14,181 nt of DNA, from the NCBI GenBank assembly GCA_002728175.1, contig PBVH01000006.1, positions 15,896 through 30,076 on the forward strand. Reading direction: 5' to 3'. This document shows positions 1 through 6,604 of this stretch, one piece after another. This DNA is from Flavobacteriales bacterium (lineage in GTDB: Bacteria > Bacteroidota > Bacteroidia > Flavobacteriales > BACL11). The notes under the pieces are model-generated. The model had not been told where the DNA came from. It ran no database searches and saw nothing but the letters and a program-made list of their open reading frames with translations. Positions within the stretch are counted from its first letter, which is position 1. Each line of letters starts with the position of its first letter. Made by a program: the position numbers and the translations under genes.

Positions 1-185
1 GCCTGCATCTCAGCATGAGCAGTTGCATCATTCAAAGCTTGCATATAATTGTGAGCTCTTGAAATGATTTTATTATTGAAAACTATAACTGCACCAACAG
101 GAACTTCATCTAAATTATAGGCTTTTTCTGCCTCTTTAATTGCTTGCTTCATAAAGTACTCATTATTAAAAGGATCTATAATCAT
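1..185 (-). CDS. tadA: tRNA-specific adenosine deaminase (partial, N-terminal part)
   Basis: Reading leftward from an ATG at 185-183 gives 61 residues that run off the left edge without a stop. The peptide has the N-terminal helix and first strands of the cytidine/deoxycytidylate deaminase fold: a VPVGAVIV segment (residues 28-35), then a zinc and catalytic HAE motif (H57, E59) in the context DATAHAEM. In this family the His and the PCxxC cysteines bind zinc and the Glu shuttles protons; the PCxxC part lies outside the window. The expected role is deamination of A34 to inosine in tRNA-Arg(ACG). A related nucleoside or guanine deaminase cannot be fully excluded from this fragment, but the VPVGAV and DATAHAE pattern favours TadA. 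It is divergent from aspS with only 43 bp between the start codons. Confidence 0.85.
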   Translation of the reverse strand, partial: MIIDPFNNEYFMKQAIKEAEKAYNLDEVPVGAVIVFNNKIISRAHNYMQALNDATAHAEMQ

Positions 186-217
186 TGAACAAATATCTTA
201 TTAGTTTTGTAATTTTG
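185..217 (+). promoter_or_regulatory. aspS-DUF420-ctaA promoter (Bacteroidota TTG / TAnnTTTG type)
   Basis: TAATTTTG at 210-217, followed by C, fits the Bacteroidota -7 consensus TAnnTTTGY. A TTG at 185-187 lies 22 nt upstream as a possible -33 element, at the long end of the accepted spacing. Transcription would start around 222-224, leaving a 5-7 nt leader before the aspS ATG at 229. This fits the absence of a Shine-Dalgarno site. Confidence 0.6.
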
Positions 218-220
218 CAA
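190..220 (-). promoter_or_regulatory. Candidate tadA promoter, nearly leaderless
   Basis: On the minus strand a TTG (220-218) lies 20 nt ahead of GATATTTG (197-190), an imperfect match to the Bacteroidota -7 element TAnnTTTG. The element ends only 4 nt before the tadA ATG, so a transcript from here would have almost no leader. The -7 match is weak, so this is tentative. It interleaves with the aspS promoter. Confidence 0.3.
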
Positions 221-228
221 AAAAAAAT

Positions 229-1974
229 ATGTTAAGAACTCATACTTGCGGAGAGCTGAATAGTTTAAATATAGGTGAAACTGTTACTTTATCAGGATGG
301 ATTCACAGAAATAGGGACTTAGGAGGAATGACCTTTATCGATTTAAGAGATCGATACGGAATCACACAAATTGCTTTCAACATGGATGTTGATGAAGTCT
401 TATGTGCTAGTGCAAGAAAACTAGGTAGAGAGTTTGTAATTCAAATTGTAGGCAATGTAGTCGAAAGGAGTTCAAAAAATAATAAAATTCCTACAGGTGA
501 AATTGAAATTAAAGCTGACAAACTTAATATATTGAATGAAGCAAAGACACCTCCATTCACAATTGAAGAAAAAACTGATGGTGGTGATGAACTTAGAATG
601 AAATATCGTTATTTAGATATAAGAAGACAAAACATTTTAGATAACTTATTGCTCAGACACCAAGCTTCAAAAGAAACAAGAAAATATTTAGATAGCAAAG
701 GATTTTTAGAAGTAGAAACCCCATGTTTGATAAAATCGACTCCTGAAGGTGCCAGAGATTTTATGGTTCCAAGTCGTTTAAATAAACACCAATTTTATGC
801 TTTACCACAATCTCCTCAAACATTTAAACAATTGCTTATGGTTGGTGGTGTTGACAAATATTATCAAATTGTAAAGTGTTTTCGAGATGAAGATTTAAGA
901 TCTGATCGACAACCAGAATTCACACAAATAGATTGTGAAATGTCCTTTGTTGATCAAGAAGATATTTTGAATACATTCGAAGGATTAACTCGGCACTTAT
1001 TAAAGAAAATAAAAAATGTTGATTTGAAAGAATTTCCAAGATTAACATTTGATGAAGCAATGAAGTATTATGGTTCCGACAAACCTGATATTAGATTTGG
1101 TATGGAGTTAGTTGACTTAACAAAATTATGTCAAGGAAATAATTTTAAAGTATTTGATGATTCTGAGTTTATTGTTGGAATTAGAGTTCCTGATGGAGCT
1201 GCCTTCAGTAGAAAAAAACTAGATAAACTAACTGATTTTGTTAAGTCACCACAAATTGGAGCTAAAGGACTTGTTTATTGTAAATACAATGAAGATGGTA
1301 GCTCAAAATCAAATATTGATAAGTTTTACGATGAAAGTTTTAAAAAAGGGTGGGCTAAAGAAGCTAATTGTAACAAGGGAGATCTATTATTAATTATGTC
1401 TGGCGAAAAAGAGAGTACTAGAAAAGCTATGGGTACTTTGAGGATTCACATTGCAGATGAATTAGGACTGAGAGATCCTAAGGTGTTCGCTCCTCTATGG
1501 GTAATTGATTTTCCACTGCTTGAGTGGGATAGTGAAACAAAAAGATTTCATGCTATGCATCATCCTTTCACTTCGCCCAAAAAAGAGGATATGAAAAATT
1601 TGGACTCTGATCCAGCATCGGTAAGAGCAAATGCTTATGACTTAGTTTTAAATGGAAATGAAATTGGAGGCGGAAGCATTCGTATTCATGATAAAAAAAT
1701 ACAAGAGGTCATGTTTAAGCACTTAGGATTTACAGAAAATGAAGCAAAAGAACAATTCGGTTTTTTAATGGAAGCTTTTGAATATGGTGCTCCTCCTCAC
1801 GGCGGTGTTGCATTTGGGTTCGATAGGTTGTGTGCTATACTTGGGGGAGAAGAAAGCATAAGAGACTTCATTGCTTTTCCAAAAAATAATTCAGGAAGAG
1901 ATGTCATGATTGACTCTCCTTCAAAAATTGATGCGCAGCAACTTCAAGAACTTAATATTATATTAAATAAATAA
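229..1974 (+). CDS. aspS: Aspartate--tRNA ligase
   Basis: Cytoplasmic class II aminoacyl-tRNA synthetase that charges tRNA-Asp with aspartate using ATP. The 581-residue length is close to the bacterial norm (E. coli 590). An N-terminal OB-fold anticodon-binding domain spans about residues 1-105, with GWIHRNRDLGG at 23-33. The class II core follows, with EVETPCL at 161-167, QSPQ at 194-197 and motif 2 FRDEDLRSDRQPEFTQID at 218-235. A bacterial GAD insertion domain occupies roughly 280-410. Motif 3 is near the C-terminus: GAPPHGG at 520-526 and GFDR at 530-533, whose Arg contacts ATP. The GAD domain marks it as bacterial type. Leu31 sits where discriminating enzymes such as E. coli carry Leu, so a tRNA-Asp-specific enzyme is inferred. 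The start is the first ATG after a good promoter. It heads an apparent operon with the DUF420 gene (2 nt away) and ctaA. Confidence 0.97.
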   Translation: MLRTHTCGELNSLNIGETVTLSGWIHRNRDLGGMTFIDLRDRYGITQIAFNMDVDEVLCASARKLGREFVIQIVGNVVERSSKNNKIPTGEIEIKADKLNILNEAKTPPFTIEEKTDGGDELRMKYRYLDIRRQNILDNLLLRHQASKETRKYLDSKGFLEVETPCLIKSTPEGARDFMVPSRLNKHQFYALPQSPQTFKQLLMVGGVDKYYQIVKCFRDEDLRSDRQPEFTQIDCEMSFVDQEDILNTFEGLTRHLLKKIKNVDLKEFPRLTFDEAMKYYGSDKPDIRFGMELVDLTKLCQGNNFKVFDDSEFIVGIRVPDGAAFSRKKLDKLTDFVKSPQIGAKGLVYCKYNEDGSSKSNIDKFYDESFKKGWAKEANCNKGDLLLIMSGEKESTRKAMGTLRIHIADELGLRDPKVFAPLWVIDFPLLEWDSETKRFHAMHHPFTSPKKEDMKNLDSDPASVRANAYDLVLNGNEIGGGSIRIHDKKIQEVMFKHLGFTENEAKEQFGFLMEAFEYGAPPHGGVAFGFDRLCAILGGEESIRDFIAFPKNNSGRDVMIDSPSKIDAQQLQELNIILNK

Positions 1975-1976
1975 AT

Positions 1977-2489
1977 ATGAGCGAAAAAAATAAATATGGA
2001 ATTTGGATAAAAATAATATCTGTTTTAATTCCTCTAGTTGTAGCAATTTTGTTTAGGGTGAAAATTGATTATGATCTTCCTATATTTTTGCCTCCAATCT
2101 ACGCAACTATTAATGCCATCACGGCCTTGCTTTTAGTTTTTGCTTTAATTGCTATTAAAAGAAACAAAGTAGCGCTTCACCAAAGATTAATGCAATCATG
2201 TATTGTGCTTTCATTATTGTTTTTAGTGATGTATATTGCATATCACATGACTACTGATCCCACCCCATTTTTAGGTGAAGGTAGTGTTAAAACACTATAC
2301 TTTTTTATACTAATATCACATATAGTTTTATCGGTAGCTTTAATTCCACTAGTTTTAATTAGCTATGTTAGAGCATTCCAAAAAGAATTTCCTGAACATA
2401 AAAAAATATCTAAAATTACATTTCCAATATGGCTTTACGTTGCCGTTACTGGCGTCATAGTATATATTATGATTGCTCCATATTATTAA
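1977..2489 (+). CDS. DUF420 membrane protein, CtaM-like cytochrome oxidase assembly factor
   Basis: A 170-residue protein with about five membrane segments (roughly 11-30, 41-61, 73-92, 107-130 and 148-167). Histidines at 68 (ALHQRLM), 90 (AYHMTT) and 115 (ISHIVLS) sit at or near helix ends, the pattern of DUF420 (YozB/CtaM) proteins. In Bacillus subtilis the DUF420 protein CtaM is needed for assembly of heme A-containing oxidases. The same role is inferred here from family and from context: it starts 2 nt after aspS and is followed 1 nt later by heme A synthase, opposite a complete cytochrome c oxidase operon. The histidines could bind heme or metal, but the sequence alone does not prove this. 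No Shine-Dalgarno site is visible, and translation is probably coupled to aspS. The family assignment is good and the exact molecular activity is unknown. Confidence 0.85.
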   Translation: MSEKNKYGIWIKIISVLIPLVVAILFRVKIDYDLPIFLPPIYATINAITALLLVFALIAIKRNKVALHQRLMQSCIVLSLLFLVMYIAYHMTTDPTPFLGEGSVKTLYFFILISHIVLSVALIPLVLISYVRAFQKEFPEHKKISKITFPIWLYVAVTGVIVYIMIAPYY

Positions 2490-2490
2490 T

Positions 2491-3507
2491 ATGACTAAAA
2501 CAAATCCATCAATTATTATTTGGCTTTTTTCTGGATGTTTGCTGATTTTTATTATGGTAATTATTGGTGGACTAACTAGATTAACAGGCTCAGGTCTTTC
2601 AATGGTAGATTGGAATTTAGTTAAAGGAATTATCCCTCCGTTAACACCATATGAATGGCAAGAAACATTTAATCTATATAAACAATATCCGGAGTATCAA
2701 ATAAAAAATTATAACCTGAGCTTATCAGAATTTAAAACCATATTTTTTTGGGAATATCTTCATAGAATGATTGGCAGATTACTTGGCTTAGTATTTATAA
2801 TACCTTTCGTATATTTTCTTATTACAAAACAACTAGATAAAAGATTAATTATTCGCACTTCTATCTTATTATTCTTAGGTTCATCACAGGCATTTTTAGG
2901 TTGGTGGATGGTAAAAAGCGGATTAGTAGATAAACCAGATGTAAGTCATTTCAGGCTAGCTGCTCATTTGACCACTGCCTTCATAACTTTTTCTTACACA
3001 TTTTGGATAATTCTAACATTAATATTTCCAAACAAGCAAACATATAACAAAAAACTTTATAAAATTTCCTCATATTTAGTTGCGCTTCTTTTAATACAAA
3101 TTATATACGGAGCATTTGTTGCTGGACTAGAAGCAGGTAAAATTTACAACACTTGGCCAAAAATGCACGATAAGTGGGTTGCTGAGTCAGTTTACGCAAT
3201 AACTCCTATTTGGAAAAATTTTACCGAAGGATTAGCAGGCATACAATTTATACATAGAACTTTAGCATTCATTGTTCTTTTTCTAGCTATATATTTTTAT
3301 TGGACAGCAAAAAAAAATAAAATAAATAGAAGAGATATGTATGCAGTAAATACCGTAAGTATTATTGTTTTTCTACAAATTATTTTTGGAATTCTAGCGC
3401 TAATTAATGGGGTTCCTATTTGGTTAGGCTCAATACATCAAATAGGCGCTTTTTTTCTACTAGCATCATCAGTTTATTGTGTTTTTATCTTTAAAAAAAC
3501 TGTGTAA
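2491..3507 (+). CDS. ctaA: Heme A synthase (CtaA/Cox15 family)
   Basis: Inner-membrane monooxygenase that converts heme O to heme A for cytochrome c oxidase. The 338-residue product has about eight membrane helices. Family signatures are GGLTRLTGSGLSMVDW after helix 1 (residues 26-41) and four helix-borne histidines, the expected heme ligands: H91 (EYLHRMIGR), H159 (RLAAHL), H255 (FIHRTLAF) and H316 (GSIHQIGA). A conserved GAFVAGLEAG and NTWPKM stretch follows helix 5. It belongs to the Cox15-like form: the paired cysteines of the first extracellular loop of Bacillus CtaA are absent. I chose the ATG at 2491, 1 nt after the DUF420 stop; an upstream in-frame TTG at 2473 would overlap that gene and adds no family sequence. 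The last 17 bp overlap the end of convergent ctaB. Confidence 0.95.
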   Translation: MTKTNPSIIIWLFSGCLLIFIMVIIGGLTRLTGSGLSMVDWNLVKGIIPPLTPYEWQETFNLYKQYPEYQIKNYNLSLSEFKTIFFWEYLHRMIGRLLGLVFIIPFVYFLITKQLDKRLIIRTSILLFLGSSQAFLGWWMVKSGLVDKPDVSHFRLAAHLTTAFITFSYTFWIILTLIFPNKQTYNKKLYKISSYLVALLLIQIIYGAFVAGLEAGKIYNTWPKMHDKWVAESVYAITPIWKNFTEGLAGIQFIHRTLAFIVLFLAIYFYWTAKKNKINRRDMYAVNTVSIIVFLQIIFGILALINGVPIWLGSIHQIGAFFLLASSVYCVFIFKKTV

Positions 3508-4393
3508 AAAACCATCTGTCAATCACAAATACTATTTGTGATAAGGGAAAATAAATTAATGAGGAAAACATTAATTTTTTTGCGCTATAATCATCAACAT
3601 TAGAAAATAATTTGAAACTATTATAGGTGAACCAACAACCTAAAATAAAAATTAAACTGCAAGAAAAAAAGGATAATTTTAAATTTCCTAGATTCATAAA
3701 GAACGGTAGTATTGATACTATAGTCATGCAAAATGCTGATATGGTTGCAACTAACGCTGGATACTTTCCCTTTTCTGTTCCATACATCATTTTAAATCCT
3801 GCTTTTTTATATTCTTTATCTCTCAACCATGAAATAGAAATGAAATGGGGAAATTGCCATAAAAACTGAATAGCAAATAAAATCCCAACTGCAAGTCCAA
3901 AATCGTCAGTAGCCGCAACCCAACCTAACATTACTGGGATAGCTCCTGGGATAGCTCCAATAAAAATAGATGCAGTTGACATTCTCTTCAATGGTGTGTA
4001 AGAAAGAACATAAATTAATAGTGATAGTAAGCCAAACGCAGATGATTTTGATAAATACCCATAAAAACTTCCGTGAGGTTTAATCATACTTAAGAGATAA
4101 AAACCAAATAATCCAATTAATAAGGAAAATAAAACTGCACTAGAAGTTGTAATGTTTTTTTTAGGAAGTGGCCTGTTAGCTGTTCTAACCATCAATTTAT
4201 CGTAATCTTGCTCTAAAACCTGATTAAATCCATTGGCTGAACCTGTTACTAAAAAACCACCAACTATTAGCAGAAATAGCTCTTTAATATTAACTTGTGT
4301 TGCCCCTAATAAGTATCCTGCGGTGGCTGAGAAAACTACTGTAGTTGATAAACGAAATTTAATTAACTGACTATAATATTTTGCGACTTGCAT
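3491..4393 (-). CDS. ctaB: Protoheme IX farnesyltransferase (heme O synthase)
   Basis: Polytopic inner-membrane prenyltransferase of the UbiA superfamily that attaches a farnesyl group to heme B to make heme O, the substrate of CtaA. The 300 residues give about nine membrane helices, as usual. The first Asp-rich prenyl-diphosphate motif is N-x-x-x-x-x-QDYDKLMVRT, followed by NRPLP. The second conserved block is YTPLKRMS then GAIPGAIPVMLGW, and WQFPHFISISW with the later YKKAGFKMM is typical of CtaB. It is the last gene of the oxidase operon. Its start lies inside the preceding CxxC gene (23-nt overlap), and no usable in-frame start codon follows in the N-terminal region, so the overlap is real. 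Its 3' end runs 17 bp into convergent ctaA and carries the candidate terminator of the opposite operon. Confidence 0.95.
   Translation of the reverse strand: MQVAKYYSQLIKFRLSTTVVFSATAGYLLGATQVNIKELFLLIVGGFLVTGSANGFNQVLEQDYDKLMVRTANRPLPKKNITTSSAVLFSLLIGLFGFYLLSMIKPHGSFYGYLSKSSAFGLLSLLIYVLSYTPLKRMSTASIFIGAIPGAIPVMLGWVAATDDFGLAVGILFAIQFLWQFPHFISISWLRDKEYKKAGFKMMYGTEKGKYPALVATISAFCMTIVSILPFFMNLGNLKLSFFSCSLIFILGCWFTYNSFKLFSNVDDYSAKKLMFSSLIYFPLSQIVFVIDRWFFTQFF
3522..3542. repeat. Perfect 9-bp inverted repeat at the ctaA/ctaB convergence
   Basis: Arms ATCACAAAT (3522-3530) and ATTTGTGAT (3534-3542) flank a 3-nt spacer, giving a compact potential hairpin 15 nt after the ctaA stop and inside the 3' end of ctaB. 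It has no immediate T tract on the plus strand. On the minus strand a run of six T follows after 10 nt. It may help stop or protect transcripts from either side; the function is inferred. Confidence 0.5.
3553..3581 (+). terminator. Candidate intrinsic terminator of the aspS-DUF420-ctaA unit, inside ctaB
   Basis: A perfect 9-bp inverted repeat, AAATTAATG (3553-3561) and CATTAATTT (3569-3577), with a 7-nt loop is followed on the plus strand by T through 3581, giving a run of seven T (3575-3581). It starts 46 nt after the ctaA stop, as expected for a terminator of that operon, but lies within ctaB coding sequence on the other strand. The stem has only one G-C pair, so strength is uncertain. Confidence 0.45.
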
Positions 4394-4613
4394 TATTAGT
4401 CTTTTTATTGTAATAAAATGCTATCGCGAATATTAACATTGCTAAATATGGCATAGACATTAAAAATAATATGCCGTCATTTAATCCTGCTCCCTTTAAA
4501 CCTCCACTATCTAAATTGGACTCAACTGCAGCCTTACACATTGCACATTGAGCATGAATAAAGTTTGAAATTATACATAACAAAAAAAGTAGTGCTAAAT
4601 TCTTTAACTTCAT
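4371..4613 (-). CDS. Small CxxC membrane protein of the cytochrome oxidase operon
   Basis: An 80-residue protein with an apparent Sec signal peptide (residues 1-21, hydrophobic core LALLFLLCIISNF, likely cut at IHA-Q). A CAMC motif (C23, C26) follows at the very start of the mature chain, then a short exported segment, one membrane helix at about 47-68 (GILFLMSMPYLAMLIF) and a basic cytoplasmic tail. From memory, short proteins with the same QCAMC start and G-x-N-D-G-I segment sit beside SCO and cox genes in other Bacteroidota and are annotated only as membrane or hypothetical proteins. The function is unknown. A paired-Cys site facing the periplasm beside SCO1 suggests copper or thiol handling during CuA assembly. 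It is not a clear lipoprotein, because Gln precedes the Cys. Its ATG overlaps the SCO1 stop by one base (TAATG) and its end overlaps ctaB by 23 nt. Confidence 0.85.
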   Translation of the reverse strand: MKLKNLALLFLLCIISNFIHAQCAMCKAAVESNLDSGGLKGAGLNDGILFLMSMPYLAMLIFAIAFYYNKKTNNASRKIL

Positions 4614-5296
4614 TAGTCCTTTTTTGGTTTTTTATACTCTGCCATAAGCACTTTCACATCATCTATTAAATTCTTCATATGAATTTCATTTGTTCCATCA
4701 TAAGCACCTATAGTATTATCAAATTTATCTTTTCCAGATCTAATTTGACCCTCTTTATCAATTAAAATAAAATATTCAGAATGTAAAAAACCTCCAGGTG
4801 CTATTGAATCTTCTTTAGCATTTGCAAAATAAGACATTGCCAATTTGTATATATCATCCTTTTCTCCAGTCAAAAAGTCCCAGTTTTTTAAATCAATATT
4901 TACGTTTTTCCTTCGCATTTCTTCAATATACTCCAAAAATCTTTCTGGTGTATCATTAACTGGGTCAACTGTGTAAGAGACAAATTTAATATTTGGATAT
5001 ACTTTTAGGTTACTTTGTAAATAAGACATGTTTTTTGTCATCACAGGACAAATGTTAGGACAGTTTGTAAAAAAGAAGTTCGCTACATATATGCTACCTC
5101 TCAAGCTATCATTATTAACGATTTGATTGTACTGATTTACTAAAGAAAAATTATCTATTTTATGACTTTCTCCCCCAACAATTTCTAAGTTTATGAAATT
5201 ATTATATCCCCTAGTAACATAAAAATATACTAACGATGGAAAAATCAATAGAAGAAAGAGTATTGTAATTATAGTACTGTTCTTAGAGTTCTGCAT
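4613..5296 (-). CDS. SCO1/SenC/PrrC family copper chaperone
   Basis: Membrane-anchored thioredoxin-fold protein expected to deliver copper to, or reduce the cysteines of, the CuA site in subunit II. The 227-residue chain has an N-terminal uncleaved anchor (about residues 9-27) and a periplasmic domain. The SCO metal site is present: CPNIC (C79 and C83) following NFFFTN, and the distal ligand H172 in GGFLHSEYFILID. VSYTVDPVNDTPERF at 106-120 is the typical SCO segment after strand 3. The length matches bacterial SCO proteins. It starts 4 nt from the subunit IV stop and overlaps the next gene by one base, so it belongs to the oxidase operon. Family membership is firm. Whether it mainly transfers copper or acts as a thiol reductase cannot be told from sequence. 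Confidence 0.93.
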   Translation of the reverse strand: MQNSKNSTIITILFLLLIFPSLVYFYVTRGYNNFINLEIVGGESHKIDNFSLVNQYNQIVNNDSLRGSIYVANFFFTNCPNICPVMTKNMSYLQSNLKVYPNIKFVSYTVDPVNDTPERFLEYIEEMRRKNVNIDLKNWDFLTGEKDDIYKLAMSYFANAKEDSIAPGGFLHSEYFILIDKEGQIRSGKDKFDNTIGAYDGTNEIHMKNLIDDVKVLMAEYKKPKKD

Positions 5297-5299
5297 TTA

Positions 5300-5638
5300 T
5301 TAAAGCATTATATTGGCATATAAAGCCTCAGTTATGATAATAAAAAGTAGATATGGTATTAATATAAATGCTGGTAGTAAGATTGTCCATTGTAAGGACT
5401 TTCTTTCAAATCCTAAGTGCATAAATATATTAACAATGTAGGCAGCTTTGATAAGTGTCAAAACAATAAATATATGAGTGAGCCACTCAAGACCTAAAAA
5501 TTTATCATGAATGAGTACTTCAGGTAATACCTCGTTAACTTTTAGAATTCCTAAAAAAACTTCTAAAGCCGTTATAACTAATAAGATCCAAAAAACTTTC
5601 CAAATCCACCAATTACTTTCATTTACATTATTTGACAT
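5300..5638 (-). CDS. Cytochrome c oxidase subunit IV (COX4_pro/CyoD-like)
   Basis: Small accessory subunit of the terminal oxidase, 112 residues with three membrane helices (about 12-33, 53-75 and 83-106). The segment TLIKAAYIVNIFMHLGFE at 61-78 matches the conserved helix-2 pattern of prokaryotic subunit IV proteins (Lys, then YIV, then FMHL). It has no redox centre of its own and is thought to help assemble or stabilise the complex. It lies between the long subunit III gene (10-nt gap) and SCO1, its usual place in Bacteroidota oxidase clusters. Confidence 0.88.
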   Translation of the reverse strand: MSNNVNESNWWIWKVFWILLVITALEVFLGILKVNEVLPEVLIHDKFLGLEWLTHIFIVLTLIKAAYIVNIFMHLGFERKSLQWTILLPAFILIPYLLFIIITEALYANIML

Positions 5639-5648
5639 ATATGATATT

Positions 5649-6602
5649 TTAAACTAAATAGAAGAATGTAAATACAAATACCCAAACTAAATCAACAAAA
5701 TGCCAGTACAGGCCAACTTTTTCTACCATCTCATAATGACCTCTTTTCTCATAAGTATCTTTTATTACATTTATCAAAATTATTATTAATATAATTACTC
5801 CACTAAACACATGAAAACCATGAAAACCTGTTATAAAAAAGAAATAATCAGCAAACAACCTATGTCCGTACTCATTTTGTTTCAACTGCGCTCCAACTAA
5901 AATTGCAGTCGCATTTTCTTTTAAATAAGATATAGACTCTTCATTAGTAAGATAAGTTCTGTCAGCTGTTCTAATGTTATATTCTGGTTTTTCTTCTAAT
6001 TTTTCAATAAGATTATTAATATTTTGTTCATCAAATGTTGATTTCATCTCATCAGTCAAATCTTCCAAACCAAAATATTTTAAACTGTGATCTTTAGAGT
6101 ATTTATCTATTTCTAATATTTCGTATACTGATGATAATTTTTTTCCTTTAGCAACGTGACATACAAATTCAGTTTTTGTGGCAACACCTCCTTTGTCACC
6201 ATGAATGAAATGACCCCACTCCCAAGCTTGAGAACCTAGAAATAATAGGCCTCCAACAATGGTCATGCATAGCCACAAAACAACCTTCTTTTTCTGCATT
6301 TTATGCCCATAATTTACAGCTAATACCATTGTAACGGAACTCATTATAAGAATGAAAGTCATTAACGCTACAAACAATAAAGGATAATCACCCTTTATAA
6401 ATGGAAAATGTGTGAAGACATCCTCTGGAACTGGCCAAACATCTGGATATTTAAATCTACTAAATCCATAAGCAGCTAAAAAAGCTGAAAAAGTTAATGC
6501 ATCAGTTATTAAAAAAAACCACATCATCAGTTTGCCATAACTAGAAGCATATGGTTTATCATTTCCAGTCCAAGCTACTCCGTTATTTTCATTTTGATCC
6601 AT
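5649..6602 (-). CDS. ctaE: Cytochrome c oxidase subunit III, long form with central insertion
   Basis: Heme-copper oxidase subunit III family, a membrane protein that stabilises subunit I and supports proton uptake. Of 317 residues, helices at about 24-48, 73-96, 107-126, 252-279 and 297-316 form the family fold. Typical motifs are KLMMWFFLITDALTFSAF (24-41), GSQAWEWGHF (123-132), YFFFITGFHGFHVFSG (253-268) and YWHFVDLVWVFVF (299-311). Between the QAWEW helix and the next helix lies a hydrophilic insertion of about 100 residues (139-238), rich in Glu, Lys and Asp. Most bacterial subunit III proteins have only a short loop there, so it probably forms a soluble domain outside the membrane. A single C148-H149 pair in it is not a c-type heme motif. 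It starts 2 nt after the stop of the short subunit III gene. Confidence 0.93.
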   Translation of the reverse strand: MDQNENNGVAWTGNDKPYASSYGKLMMWFFLITDALTFSAFLAAYGFSRFKYPDVWPVPEDVFTHFPFIKGDYPLLFVALMTFILIMSSVTMVLAVNYGHKMQKKKVVLWLCMTIVGGLLFLGSQAWEWGHFIHGDKGGVATKTEFVCHVAKGKKLSSVYEILEIDKYSKDHSLKYFGLEDLTDEMKSTFDEQNINNLIEKLEEKPEYNIRTADRTYLTNEESISYLKENATAILVGAQLKQNEYGHRLFADYFFFITGFHGFHVFSGVIILIIILINVIKDTYEKRGHYEMVEKVGLYWHFVDLVWVFVFTFFYLV

Positions 6603-6604
6603 AT

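Noticed and set aside
2473..2490. TTG start giving ctaA six more residues
   Set aside because: It would overlap the DUF420 gene; the ATG at 2491 fits the 1-nt junction and family N-terminus better.
3415..3456. 8-bp inverted repeat (CCTATTTG / CAAATAGG) followed by a T run on the plus strand
   Set aside because: It looks like a terminator but lies before the ctaA stop, has a 16-nt loop and would truncate ctaA; the codons encode the conserved H316 region.
3627..3869. Plus-strand open frame of about 80 codons
   Set aside because: It lies wholly antisense to the well-supported ctaB, has no family features and no promoter.
6149..6175. C148-H149 in the subunit III insertion as a possible heme c site
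   Set aside because: There is only one Cys; CxxCH is not formed.
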